Positions 32,662 to 41,219 of a DNA stretch of 41,219 nt are shown piece after piece (within the stretch, counting starts at the first letter, position 1; every line of letters starts with the position of its first letter). Under the pieces are notes generated by a model. That model did not search any database. It saw nothing but the letters and a program-made list of their open reading frames with translations, and was not told the DNA's origin. The translations under genes and the position numbers were made by a program. The stretch lies in assembly GCA_039024315.1 (NCBI GenBank), contig JBCCQN010000053.1, positions 1 through 41,219 of the forward strand. The letters run 5' to 3'. This DNA comes from JBCAWW01 sp039024315 (lineage in GTDB: Bacteria; Bacteroidota; Bacteroidia; J057).

Positions 32662-35576
32662 GCCGCCCATGCATCGCTTGAGGGTTGAGCGTTCCGCCAG
32701 TAGGCGAAAGCACCTAAGGCCACTAAAAATGCAATCATATAATATTCCCATCCAGCGCGTTCTTGTTCGAGCGGCTGGGTGGGACCACTGATCATCCAAC
32801 CGGCCCAAAAGAATGGGTGTGCCAAATCTGCCTTTGCCAAATATTGGAGTTGTGCTTTGCGCAGAGCCTCCTCTGGGCTTTTGCCTTGATAAGCACTCTC
32901 TAAAAAGTCTTCTAAAATCGGCAACGTAGAAGCGTCCCGCACGGCCCAGCGACTCATCAGTACATTCGGACAGCCGCCATAGTGAAAGCCATTGGCTAAG
33001 GAAATCAAACCTTCGCCGGCTCGCCAGCTGCCTTGGCCACTTTCGCAGGCACTTAGTATCGCCAACTGATTGTCAAAGGAGAGATTGTATAGTTCGGCAA
33101 TCTCTAGACGGCCATCTTCCTCTTCGCCGGGGGCTAGGCTGAGGGCCGAGCGCAAAGGTAAACTATCATGGATTGTCCCATGGGCTGCTATGTGAAGGAT
33201 TTGCGCTTTGGTGCCATGCTGCTTGAATTCAGACTCAGAGGCCAAGGCCCCGATATAGGTTTCTCCTCCCCAAATGGCCTGTCCATGTTTTACTTCTTCT
33301 TGGCTGTAGGCCAAGGCCTCCCCAAATACACCCGCCTGCCCCGGGGCAAAACCCAAATAACTCGCCTGACTGGATGCTGCGTAATTTTGTTGCGCAAGAC
33401 TAGCCGCTCCCAAATAGCGAATGGAAGCTCGTTGCAATAGATAGGCTAGGTTTCGATAGTTGATGGAGTTAGTCTGACTTGGCTCAGTCAATAAAATGGC
33501 AAAAGGGATATGAGCGACAAAGCCATCGGGAATAATCGTAATGTGCCAATCTGCCTCTGGAGGCAGCATTTCAGTAGCGGGTGCGAGTAGCTTTTGGTAA
33601 GTCTCGTACGCCTTTTGGGTGAAATCTGCATACCAATCTGGCGCATAAGCCTCCTGCTCAATTTGCTGACTAAGTTCTCGCCATTTGGGCCAGTATTGCT
33701 GCGGGAATTCCTCCCGCGCTAGCTTCCATAATTTATCATCTTGCTGGCTTAGTCCGTACACCCAGATTTGTTTTTCGCCAACGAAATAATTGCAAACCAA
33801 TTCGTTTGGCCCCAGATCATTTTGTAGTTCTTTGCGGCCTAAAGCCTGAGGAGCATATTGCATACTGTAATAAGCAGGATAACGATTTTTGATCTCCCGC
33901 ATCAAAGAATCTTGTTGGTTGAGAAGATTGAGCAGCGCTTGCTGGCTCGTTTGATTGCCCTTGTTTTTAAAGGCTTGCAATCTCTCGTATTGGATCTGCG
34001 TCCGAAGGCTAATCTGGCGTTGGTATAATGCTTCGGGTAGCTGTCCACGGATCGGGATTTGAGCGTTCCGCAAAGCGGCCCGTAAACGAGTGGCCTTGTT
34101 GACCTCAAGCGTCTCCCAAATCTGATCTAACCATTTAGCGTCTCCTGTCTGCTCATGATAGTAGGCTTGGCAAAGCAAAAGTCCTTCAATAACATCGGTA
34201 TAATCCTCCAGCATATCACCTTGACTGCTACTCGTTTGGTATTGGGTGAGCAGCTCTTGGATAAGGTCTTGCGCAATTTGAAAGCTTTGATAACCAGCAG
34301 CTTTGGCGCTGCTATCGGCCTCCTGCCACAGCACTTGACCTTTATATAGCAGGGCGTCAATGGCGTCTAACTCAATTTGTACCAAATCAGTAGTGGGATG
34401 ATAAAGAGGATTGCCATCAGTAAAGCCCGGCGCAGAATGAAAGAGACTATTTTGGCAGGCCTCTAGACAAGCCGCACTTTGGCCGCGATCCTGATAAAAG
34501 CGAGCGAGTTTTAGCCAAGCCATGCTATGGTACTCACTACTGCCAATATTGGGTAGCTCGGAGATGGCTTTACGATATGTTGCTTCTGCTTTGGTATATT
34601 CCTGATTGCGCCAATATAGATCTGCGATATACTGATATGTATCCGAAACCTGTAGGGTAGCTCCTTGAGATTCAAAAGATTCAACTGCCGCCAAGAAGGC
34701 AGGTAAGGCAATTTCTTTGCGCCCTAAGTGACTGGCGTTGATGCCGATATTGAGATGCTGGAAGGCAATGCCAGGCGCATAATTGATGGAGTCAGCTTGC
34801 TGTAGAATGGCCTGATGTTGCTTTAGGGCCGCCTGATTTTTTCCCTGTTTGCGCAAAATGACGCCAAGGTTGTTCCCATTGATAATGAGCCCGACTAATC
34901 TCCCTACCTCCCGATTGATATTCATGGCCTCTTGATACATTTGCCGAGCACGCTCAAGGTCTCCACGCTTTTCGAGTAGTCTGCCGCGATTGGTGTAGCT
35001 GGCCGCCAAGGCCTGACGATCCCCGATCTGCCTATTGTAGCTACTGATTTCCTGATAAAGGCTATCTGCCTGATCATAGCGCCCCCATAAAAAGTAGATT
35101 TGGGCAGCATTGGAATTGATTTTGGCCAACTCAGACTGCAGACTATCGCTCGGCATCATTTCGTAGGCTTCTTCTACATATTCCCAAGCCTGATCTAGCT
35201 GTCCTAAATCGATCAGGATTTCGATCCATTTGTTGAGGTAAAAGACCTTTTTGCTTTGGATCGGTAGGGCTCTCATCAGACTAGCATTCACATGCAGAGT
35301 GCTATCCGCTTCCTTGCCTTTACCCATAAAATCGTACATCGCGGCCATATTGATGACACACGCAAGGCAACGCCCCTGTAGGCTATCTTGTTGCTTACAA
35401 AGCTCAAAACCAGCCTGATAGTACTGCAAGGCTTCTCCAAAATTTCTCTTTTGGTATTGTTGGGCGGCTAGTTCCCAATAGATTTTGAGGCTATCGGTAT
35501 TACTGTCTTGGGCCAAAAGCGATAAGGAAAAGGGGAGCAAGAAGCTAAAGCAAAGGTAGAGTCTGATAGTGTGCAT
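32658..35576 (-). CDS. Exported TPR-CHAT protein (caspase-like peptidase domain)
   Basis: 972 aa. A signal peptide (MHTIRLYLCFSFLLPFSLSLLAQ) is followed by TPR repeats at about 30-420, with clear units such as NRGRLLEKRGDLERARQMYQ and NNLGVILRKQGKNQAALKQH. A helical linker precedes the CHAT domain at about 640-930. Both members of the cysteine-protease dyad are present: His799 in HIAAHGT and Cys844 in SACESG, with the typical MSRWAVRDAST and HPFFWAGWMISG motifs. A single C-terminal TM helix (about 945-960) would leave the TPR and CHAT domains in the periplasm or outside, with a short tail. Substrate is unknown. It lies 17 bp after the T9SS beta-helix gene on the same strand, so the two are probably one operon. 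Two copies of the hairpin repeat seem to be incorporated in frame. Confidence 0.92.
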   Translation of the reverse strand: MHTIRLYLCFSFLLPFSLSLLAQDSNTDSLKIYWELAAQQYQKRNFGEALQYYQAGFELCKQQDSLQGRCLACVINMAAMYDFMGKGKEADSTLHVNASLMRALPIQSKKVFYLNKWIEILIDLGQLDQAWEYVEEAYEMMPSDSLQSELAKINSNAAQIYFLWGRYDQADSLYQEISSYNRQIGDRQALAASYTNRGRLLEKRGDLERARQMYQEAMNINREVGRLVGLIINGNNLGVILRKQGKNQAALKQHQAILQQADSINYAPGIAFQHLNIGINASHLGRKEIALPAFLAAVESFESQGATLQVSDTYQYIADLYWRNQEYTKAEATYRKAISELPNIGSSEYHSMAWLKLARFYQDRGQSAACLEACQNSLFHSAPGFTDGNPLYHPTTDLVQIELDAIDALLYKGQVLWQEADSSAKAAGYQSFQIAQDLIQELLTQYQTSSSQGDMLEDYTDVIEGLLLCQAYYHEQTGDAKWLDQIWETLEVNKATRLRAALRNAQIPIRGQLPEALYQRQISLRTQIQYERLQAFKNKGNQTSQQALLNLLNQQDSLMREIKNRYPAYYSMQYAPQALGRKELQNDLGPNELVCNYFVGEKQIWVYGLSQQDDKLWKLAREEFPQQYWPKWRELSQQIEQEAYAPDWYADFTQKAYETYQKLLAPATEMLPPEADWHITIIPDGFVAHIPFAILLTEPSQTNSINYRNLAYLLQRASIRYLGAASLAQQNYAASSQASYLGFAPGQAGVFGEALAYSQEEVKHGQAIWGGETYIGALASESEFKQHGTKAQILHIAAHGTIHDSLPLRSALSLAPGEEEDGRLEIAELYNLSFDNQLAILSACESGQGSWRAGEGLISLANGFHYGGCPNVLMSRWAVRDASTLPILEDFLESAYQGKSPEEALRKAQLQYLAKADLAHPFFWAGWMISGPTQPLEQERAGWEYYMIAFLVALGAFAYWRNAQPSSDAWAA
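32689..32707 (-). repeat. In-frame hairpin repeat near the C-terminus of the CHAT protein
   Basis: Coding strand CGCC-TACT-GGCG-GAACGCTCAA, encoding AYWRNAQ at residues 958-964, at the boundary of the C-terminal TM helix. The stem differs from that at 34063 but pairs fully; one extra G precedes AACGC. Confidence 0.55.
34063..34078 (-). repeat. In-frame hairpin repeat inside the CHAT gene
   Basis: Coding strand CCGC-TTT-GCGG-AACGCTCAA, encoding ALRNAQ at about residue 500, in the linker between TPR and CHAT domains. The 16-base core differs from the intergenic copies at 4471 and 13358 only in the loop. Confidence 0.6.
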
Positions 35577-35592
35577 AAACCGGAGGCAATCT

Positions 35593-38500
35593 TTATTGCT
35601 TGATAAGGGTCAGGGTAAATTGCTTGCCTGCTTCGTAGAGAGAGAAATGATACAAAGCGGGGCTCAATTGTCCAAAATCTTCCAAGCTTAATTCGAGTTG
35701 GGATACTGACCAGTCTCCTTGGCTGATTTCTCTGCCTTGTGCGTCCAAAAGCACATAATGAGCATTTTGAGTCAGTGGCTTAGCCAGTTTGATTTTGACA
35801 GTTTGAGCGCTAGGGTTGGGCCAAGCGCTGAGCATTTGGTTTTGGTCCTGAGCATTGAGGATGCGGATCTCACTATGCTGATAGCGACCGTCTTTATCTA
35901 TTTCTTTGAGGCGATAGTAGGTTTTTTCCTCTCCGAGAACGCTTCTATCTATCGCTTGGTAGTGCAGAGGAGTACCCGCGTTCGGCAAAGCCGGAACCTC
36001 TCCCACGACCTTAAAAACTTGTCCATCCAGACTACGCTCAATCAAATAGCGATCCGAATTACCTTCTTGGATAGAAGTCCATTCGATCAAGGCTGCTCCT
36101 ATTTGATTTGGGTGCCAGTTGACCTGAAAGTCCAACCATTCTACCGCAAAAGGGGAGCCGCCTACTTCTACTGCGCCTACATCAGTTAAACCTGTCCGAC
36201 TATTGCCGATCTGATCAATGGAGATTGACCCAAAAGCATTGTCAATGGCAGGGCTAGAGACTAAAGGAAGATGAGTAGGGGAGTAGCCGCCATTGTCGGC
36301 AAGAGGATTTAGTAAAGGATTGAGCGGACTGGAAGGGGTACCTACTTGATCTGATAAGGTGCCGGGAAAGGAGAATCCGCTGGTCTCTCCAATGATATTG
36401 CCTCCGGCAGAGCCCACTAGTGCAGCCGTACTGCTGAAACCTTCGGGGAAAGAAATGCCACTATTGCCTGAAAGGATACTATTGCCTAAAGTAATGGTCG
36501 CTCCCGTACCCGTGCTATAAAAGCTACCTCCATTGGCGCTTTGATTAAGGGTAAGGGTCGAAAACTGAATTTCTACCAAGCCGCTTACATTATGGATCGC
36601 CCCGCCTTGGAAACTAGATACATTGCCGCTCATAGTACTGTTTTGCAGATAAAGCTGACCACCGGCAGAGTTGTAAATCGCGCCCTCCGAGGCCTGATTA
36701 TTTTCCAATGTCGTCTGGGCAATATTGAGTTGGCCGGAGAGGGTATTCCAAATTGCTCCTCCATTACCGACGGTCTGATTGTCTTTCCACCAAGTCTCGG
36801 TGGCGTTTAGGACTCCGCCTTGATTGAAAAGAGCGCCAGCATTGCCGTTGGAGATATTGCCGAGTAGACTGACTTCTTCTAAAGTGAGGCTGCCCGTACT
36901 GATGATGGCTCCTCCGTTTTGCAGGGCAAAGTTTTCTATCAAGCGGCAGTCGCTGAGACTGAGATTGGCTGCGTTTGAGATCGCGCCGCCATTGGCGGTA
37001 GTGGCTCCGTTTTGCAGGTCAAGACCGGAGATTTTGACCTCCATGAGCGATTTGAGGACGAAGATGCGATTGCTGTTATTGCCATCTAGAGCTAGCTGTC
37101 CGCTGCCATGGCCGATGATGACAAGACTGCGAGTAATATTTAGCTCGGCACTGAGATAGAGGGTATCGTTCAGCAAAGCTGTCGCAAAATCTATGGTATC
37201 TCCATTGCAAGCCCCACTCAATAGGTCTCGCAACGAACCACTGGCATAATCAGTGGCATTGGTAACGGTATAGCGACTTTTGCTGTATTCACTGTCCTGC
37301 AGTTCGACGGAGCCGATATCGTATTGGCGGGCGTTGCGGGCTTCGCCCCTTTGATCAAGGAGCGTGCCTGTAGAGATAGCGCCGGCATCAATGACAGGAC
37401 TACTGCAAAGCGGTAAGTAGCTTGGACCATAGCCACCATTATCTGCCAAAGCATTTAGTTGCGGATCTAGGCGACCACTCCCGCTTCCTGAACCTGTCTG
37501 ATCGTTGCCCGAAGGGCTGAACCCACTAAAATCTATATCACTTAAGAGATTGTAATCGCTAGAACTAAGTGTGCCGCTATTGCGATAGATATCTTGTCCA
37601 TTGCTGCTCGCTTCATTGCTGGCAATCAGACAATGATTGAGGTCGAGACTGCTACTGCCCATCTGAGTATCAAGGTAAATGCCTCCCCCGATTTGAGAGC
37701 TGTCCTCACTCAGGGTGCTAAAGCTGAGCTCGCAATCGGTATCACTGAGGTAAAGTCCCCCGCCTCTTAGATTGGATTGGTTTTGGGCAAAGGTGCAATG
37801 GTCAATTTCACTCTCAAAGTCTACCGCACTGCCAAAGCGCTGGGTATAAACGGCCCCGCCATATTGATTGGCGCTATTGTCAACGAAGCTGACATTTTGG
37901 GCACTGAAGTGAAAATGGTCAAGATGATTGGGGGTGAGATTGAGGGCACCACCGTGAGAAGTAGTGGCAGCATTGCCCCAGAAGTGACAATTGGAGAGAC
38001 TGAGGCGACTGGTATCTAAACTAGCAGTGCCAAAGCGAGCGGCAAGGGCCCCGCCGAGATAGGCCTGATTACTATCGAGCTGGCAGGCGCTGAGTGAGAG
38101 TTCGCCAGCAGCAAAATAAATGGCGCCCCCAGCTGAAGTAGTGGTATTGGCGTGAAAATCAGTGGTATCGATCCTAATGGTATTGCTATCTGGATACTGA
38201 CTAGGTACTTGAAAATAGATGCCGCCGCCCTGCGTCGCGAGATTGCTATCTAAGCTACAGTCAATAAAAGTCGCATAATTGGCAGCAAAGCGGATGGCTC
38301 CTCCATTATTGCTAGCAATATTGCCGTAAAAGTCGGTTTGATCAAAGCTGATAAGATTGGCTTTAGGGAGAGAAGATTGCGTCTGCAGCTCTAAAGCCCC
38401 GCCATTAGCAGCTTGGTTGCTATCTAGTTGACAATAGCGAAACTCTAACTCCTGACCACTAAAATAGAGCGCACCTCCTTGGGCCGTAGCGATATTGCGA

Positions 38501-39894
38501 CGAAACTTTGAGCGATTGAAGGTCGGATGGTTGGGGTCAGTACTGGCTGCTGGTTTTTCTAGAAATACGGCCCCACCACTGAAAGCCTGATTGGCCTCAA
38601 AATCTGTATATAAAGCATCGAACTCATCCCCTAGCAAATAGACGGCTCCTCCATGATTGGTAGCGACATTGGCTACAAGGGTATCTCGTCTAAAATCCAC
38701 CCCAAATGGATCATCCGAAAAATCAGTTCGCTCAAGATAGATAGCCCCTCCTTTGACGGCTTGATTGCTGTCGAGGCGGCATTCCTCTATGTCTAGGCCG
38801 CTTCTTTCAAAAAAAAGGTGGATGGCCCCGCCGTTTCGACCAGCGCTATTGTTGGTAAACCTACTCTCGTCTGCTCTAAGTCTGCTGATAAAAGTTAGGT
38901 CGCCACCAATCGCTCCACCATCAAAAAGGGCTATGTTTTCGACTAACTGAGACTCATCAACAACAATATAGTCTACCGTAAATATTGCTCCTCCGCTGCT
39001 GTCAGCACTGTTTTGATAAAAGTAACAGCTCTCTATCCTCCCGATGCCATTGTAGTGATAAACGGCTCCTCCATTTTCGGTGGATTCGTTTTGGATGAAG
39101 TTGCAGTTGTCGATCTGTACTGCTGCGCCCCCTGGAATATTCTCTCTGGTTCTAATCGCTCCGCCGAGACGGGCTTGATTGCTGGTGAAGTCTGAATCTG
39201 TGATGTCAAAAATCGCCTCGCTAGAACTGATGCTAGGGCTACCTTCTTGGTGTAGGGCCCCACCAATATCAGCGCTATTGTTGGTGAAAGTAGAATTGAC
39301 TACTTGAAAATTGGCATTGCCGATATAGATCGCACCGCCGCGTGAATCGGCCTCATTGTTGTCAAAAAAACAGCTATCTACCAACATTAGGCCAGCGGCA
39401 AAACTAGAAGAGTTAACATAGGCGATGGCTCCGCCGGATAGGGTAGTGGAGTTATCGTTGAAGGTGCAGCCGTAAAAATCTACTGGACATTTGGTTCGCA
39501 CGGCACTCCCTACGGACATCGTATTGGCTCCTTCAAAAGTAAGTAAGCTAATCTGCGTGCGGTAAAAGGGCACCGAAAGACTGGGACTGATGGCTGTGTT
39601 TTCGATAGAAAGGATACGATTGAAGATCCCTGTAGCCTCCATTGTCAAACCATGAAAGCCTGCAATGATGATCGGTTTATCGATACTGACCTCACTGCTA
39701 ATGGTGATAGGGCTACCGGCGAGACTGCTAGCAAAGCGTATCGTATCTCCGGAGCTGGCGCTGGCTACCGCTGCGCGGAACGATCCTGTCCCGCCATTGA
39801 AATGGTTGGTAACCGTGATGACGCTTGCGGCCGAAAGAGAAGAAAAAGTAAAGAGCAAAAAGGCAAAGGAAAGGGTTAGTAAAAATTGCTTCAT
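35593..39894 (-). CDS. T9SS-secreted right-handed beta-helix protein (Pmp-like repeats, two modules)
   Basis: 1433 aa with a signal peptide (MKQFLLTLSFAFLLFTFSSLSAAS). Dozens of repeats of about 30-45 residues carry FxxN...GGAIY/GGAL, the pattern of chlamydial polymorphic membrane proteins and parallel beta-helix proteins. Two complete modules are visible. Each opens with VTN...G(S)LRxx...GDTIxFA (about 25-50 and 875-900) and closes with ADNGGYxPxxLPLxSSPxID...DIGSVE/DVGAVE (about 800-862 and 1195-1243), the choice-of-anchor Q architecture. A fibronectin-like linker (FAVEWLDFQVNW) and a type A T9SS sorting domain with AWPNPSAQ (about 1356) end the protein. Likely a surface adhesin or structural fibre; a polysaccharide-lyase role cannot be excluded, but no active-site motif is seen. 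A paralogue lies upstream and the CHAT gene 17 bp downstream. Confidence 0.92.
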   Translation of the reverse strand: MKQFLLTLSFAFLLFTFSSLSAASVITVTNHFNGGTGSFRAAVASASSGDTIRFASSLAGSPITISSEVSIDKPIIIAGFHGLTMEATGIFNRILSIENTAISPSLSVPFYRTQISLLTFEGANTMSVGSAVRTKCPVDFYGCTFNDNSTTLSGGAIAYVNSSSFAAGLMLVDSCFFDNNEADSRGGAIYIGNANFQVVNSTFTNNSADIGGALHQEGSPSISSSEAIFDITDSDFTSNQARLGGAIRTRENIPGGAAVQIDNCNFIQNESTENGGAVYHYNGIGRIESCYFYQNSADSSGGAIFTVDYIVVDESQLVENIALFDGGAIGGDLTFISRLRADESRFTNNSAGRNGGAIHLFFERSGLDIEECRLDSNQAVKGGAIYLERTDFSDDPFGVDFRRDTLVANVATNHGGAVYLLGDEFDALYTDFEANQAFSGGAVFLEKPAASTDPNHPTFNRSKFRRNIATAQGGALYFSGQELEFRYCQLDSNQAANGGALELQTQSSLPKANLISFDQTDFYGNIASNNGGAIRFAANYATFIDCSLDSNLATQGGGIYFQVPSQYPDSNTIRIDTTDFHANTTTSAGGAIYFAAGELSLSACQLDSNQAYLGGALAARFGTASLDTSRLSLSNCHFWGNAATTSHGGALNLTPNHLDHFHFSAQNVSFVDNSANQYGGAVYTQRFGSAVDFESEIDHCTFAQNQSNLRGGGLYLSDTDCELSFSTLSEDSSQIGGGIYLDTQMGSSSLDLNHCLIASNEASSNGQDIYRNSGTLSSSDYNLLSDIDFSGFSPSGNDQTGSGSGSGRLDPQLNALADNGGYGPSYLPLCSSPVIDAGAISTGTLLDQRGEARNARQYDIGSVELQDSEYSKSRYTVTNATDYASGSLRDLLSGACNGDTIDFATALLNDTLYLSAELNITRSLVIIGHGSGQLALDGNNSNRIFVLKSLMEVKISGLDLQNGATTANGGAISNAANLSLSDCRLIENFALQNGGAIISTGSLTLEEVSLLGNISNGNAGALFNQGGVLNATETWWKDNQTVGNGGAIWNTLSGQLNIAQTTLENNQASEGAIYNSAGGQLYLQNSTMSGNVSSFQGGAIHNVSGLVEIQFSTLTLNQSANGGSFYSTGTGATITLGNSILSGNSGISFPEGFSSTAALVGSAGGNIIGETSGFSFPGTLSDQVGTPSSPLNPLLNPLADNGGYSPTHLPLVSSPAIDNAFGSISIDQIGNSRTGLTDVGAVEVGGSPFAVEWLDFQVNWHPNQIGAALIEWTSIQEGNSDRYLIERSLDGQVFKVVGEVPALPNAGTPLHYQAIDRSVLGEEKTYYRLKEIDKDGRYQHSEIRILNAQDQNQMLSAWPNPSAQTVKIKLAKPLTQNAHYVLLDAQGREISQGDWSVSQLELSLEDFGQLSPALYHFSLYEAGKQFTLTLIKQ
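35978..35993 (-). repeat. In-frame hairpin repeat in the beta-helix gene
   Basis: Coding strand CGGC-TTT-GCCG-AACGCGGGT, encoding PALPNAGTP. Compared with CCGC-TTT-GCGG at 34063 both stem changes are compensatory, and the reading frame is the same (…GCT TTG NNG AAC GC…). Confidence 0.5.
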
Positions 39895-40057
39895 GATATA
39901 GAAAAAGCCTAGTTCAAATCGTGTGTTTGGTTTACATGAAGATTAGTCGAGCTGCTAGGGGACTGATAAAGTAAAAGGGCAAAAAAAATTTATTCTTGCC
40001 CTTAATTGATTGTTGATCAGTGGATTGGGTTTTGGCTTTGTGGGCTCAACGCTTCTC
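39895..40057. other. Intergenic region between the two beta-helix paralogues
   Basis: 163 bp without a gene. Contains the terminator-like hairpin at 39975-40003 and must hold the promoter of the 35593-39894 gene, for which I see no clear -7/-33 match. Confidence 0.5.
39975..40003 (-). terminator. Terminator-like hairpin after the truncated beta-helix gene
   Basis: AAGGGCAA (39975-39982) and TTGCCCTT (39996-40003) form a perfect 8-bp stem around a 13-nt loop with a run of T on the minus strand. The tail after the stem on the minus strand is only TTTAC, so termination is likely but weak. It lies 55 bp after the stop of the upstream gene. Confidence 0.5.
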
Positions 40058-41219
40058 CTAATCCCTTACAATTCGTAAGCTCTCTCTTTCCAATGGCCCT
40101 GAAATTTCTACTAAATATATCCCACTAGGTTGATCACGTAGGACGTTGAGCTTGAGCTCATTTTGACCCGCTGCTAGGCTGGTCGTATGAATTAATTGCC
40201 CAGCATTATTAAAAATCTTGATTTGGACCGGCTGCTCATAAGTTTCCGCCAAACGTATTTGGAAGCTACCCTGACTTGGGTTCGGCCAAAGTTTCACCCC
40301 GCTGCTTACTGATACACTTATGCGTGGCGCTCCACTTACTCTTTCTACTGCTCCGATGTCAAAGGCCCCGCTGCGCGGAACGCCACGTTGGTCAAATAGG
40401 AGTGGAGTAGCGGTGCCGCCATCGATAGCTGGACTGCCTGCCAAGGGCAGGTGAGTCCAAGTAAGGCCACCATTATTAGCTAAAGGTCCCAATAAGGCCG
40501 CTAATGGACTACTCAAAGTGCCGCTCAGATCTGAGGCCGAAGGCGTTATGCCACTTGCATCGATGATGCCAATGAGATTGGAACCAAGGGACAAAATCGT
40601 GCCGGCACCCCCAGCAAAAAAGACATCTACACCGGCTCCGCTGGCAGTATTGCCTGCGATCAAGCTATGGTCCAAATTGATTTGCTGCAATTTGGTCAAA
40701 TTAACTCCATAGGAGATGGCCCCACCATCATTGGCGCTGTTAAGACTAAAAGTATTGTGGAGGATATCCCAAAGGGCTCCACCCTTGATATCAATCGCAC
40801 CGCCGGTGTTGCCTAGGCTTTGGTTTTGGCTGAAGGTATTGTTTTCGAGATTTGCACTAAAGCCTCCCCAATAGATTGTGCCTCCGTCGCCGTAGGCGGC
40901 AATGCCTCCCCCTTCCATGGCAGCTTGGTTACGATCAAAAGTACTCTCGGCAAGCTCTAATAAGCCCGCTCTTTGCATATTGATGGCTCCCCCTTTGCCT
41001 TGGAGGGCACGGTTATTTAATAAGGTGGTTCGTTTGATGTCTAATATGGCTTGAGCAAAACCGTCCCAATAGATAGCACCACCATGCACGTGGGATTCAT
41101 TCGATTCGAAGCGGGAAGAATCAACATTGAGACGCTGAGCACTGTGATAAATTGCGCCACCATGATTGCGGGCTTGGTTAGCCCAAAACTCTGATTGGTT
41201 GATAAAGGCCACTGCCTGA
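40058..41219 (-). CDS. T9SS beta-helix protein, paralogue (5' end outside the window)
   Basis: The frame is open through the right edge (it reads ...QAVAFINQSEFWANQ), so about 387 C-terminal residues are visible; the GTG at 41212 is not a real start. It has the same FxxNxA...GGAIY beta-helix repeats as its neighbour (FWANQARNHGGAIYHSA, FESNESHVHGGAIYWDG, FDRNQAAMEGGGIAAYGD), a choice-of-anchor Q end (LANNGGLTWTHLPLAGSPAI, DQRGVPRSGAFDIGAVE), and a type A sorting domain (LWPNPSQGSFQIRL, FNNAGQLIHTTSL, PSGIYLVEI). Expected on the cell surface. It is 163 bp upstream of the paralogue on the same strand, with a hairpin between them, so the two may be separate transcripts. Confidence 0.9.
   Translation of the reverse strand, partial: QAVAFINQSEFWANQARNHGGAIYHSAQRLNVDSSRFESNESHVHGGAIYWDGFAQAILDIKRTTLLNNRALQGKGGAINMQRAGLLELAESTFDRNQAAMEGGGIAAYGDGGTIYWGGFSANLENNTFSQNQSLGNTGGAIDIKGGALWDILHNTFSLNSANDGGAISYGVNLTKLQQINLDHSLIAGNTASGAGVDVFFAGGAGTILSLGSNLIGIIDASGITPSASDLSGTLSSPLAALLGPLANNGGLTWTHLPLAGSPAIDGGTATPLLFDQRGVPRSGAFDIGAVERVSGAPRISVSVSSGVKLWPNPSQGSFQIRLAETYEQPVQIKIFNNAGQLIHTTSLAAGQNELKLNVLRDQPSGIYLVEISGPLERESLRIVRD
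40368..40383 (+). repeat. Possible hairpin repeat in the truncated beta-helix gene
   Basis: Plus strand CCGC-TGC-GCGG-AACGC, antisense to the gene, which reads GVPRSG here. Identical core to the copy at 4471. The protein motif DQRGVPR is common in this domain, so partial coincidence is possible. Confidence 0.4.

Noticed and set aside
39768..39782. CCGC-TGC-GCGG-AACG in the beta-helix gene as a repeat copy
   Set aside because: The coding strand gives SFRAAVA, the standard opening of this domain family; the tail is also incomplete.
35593..41219. Short interspersed nucleotide repeats (GCTCCGCC/ATTGGC-like) as a DNA repeat array
   Set aside because: They are the codons of the GGAIY/NNSA beta-helix repeats; spacing follows protein repeat units in one frame.

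Overview
The window looks like chromosomal DNA of a member of the Bacteroidota, probably a Saprospiria/Lewinella-type marine or filamentous lineage (the phylum is well supported, the class is a guess). The reasons are several secreted proteins with C-terminal type IX secretion (T9SS) type A sorting domains, a Bacteroidota-style neighbourhood of alaS, an M23 peptidase and a MerR gene, a short DnaE paired with a Y-family polymerase, and a promoter of the TTG / TAnnTTTG type.

Layout. 1-4.5 kb: the tail of an unknown gene, then a divergent pair of a 993-aa DnaE-type polymerase and a DinB polymerase IV sharing a 132-bp intergenic region with two perfect inverted repeats. 4.5-11.5 kb: an efflux operon on the minus strand (an outer-membrane TolC-type protein fused to a substrate-binding-protein-like domain, a membrane fusion lipoprotein, an RND pump), preceded by a small two-TM ion channel. 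11.9-13.2 kb: a secreted glycoside-hydrolase-like protein. 13.7-23.2 kb: two consecutive giant genes (about 1723 and 1366 aa) that I cannot assign to a named family and that have no export signal. 23.6-27.8 kb: housekeeping block with tRNA-Pro(GGG), a MerR-like regulator, an M23 peptidase and alaS. 28.1-41.2 kb: surface/secreted block with a 1518-aa T9SS PKD/Ig protein, an exported TPR-CHAT protease-like protein, and two paralogous T9SS beta-helix proteins, the last one cut by the right edge.

The most unusual thing in the window is a dispersed short repeat: a 4-bp stem with a 3-4-nt loop followed by AACGC(TTAT). Stem sequences differ between copies but the two arms change together (CCGC/GCGG, CTGC/GCAG, CGCC/GGCG, CGGC/GCCG), so the hairpin itself seems to be conserved. 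Intergenic copies occur as inward-facing pairs in three gaps, two of which flank the giant two-gene module and carry an additional 18-20-bp perfect palindrome. Other copies seem to lie in frame inside coding sequences. The best candidates for something undescribed are this repeat family and the giant two-gene module that it brackets.
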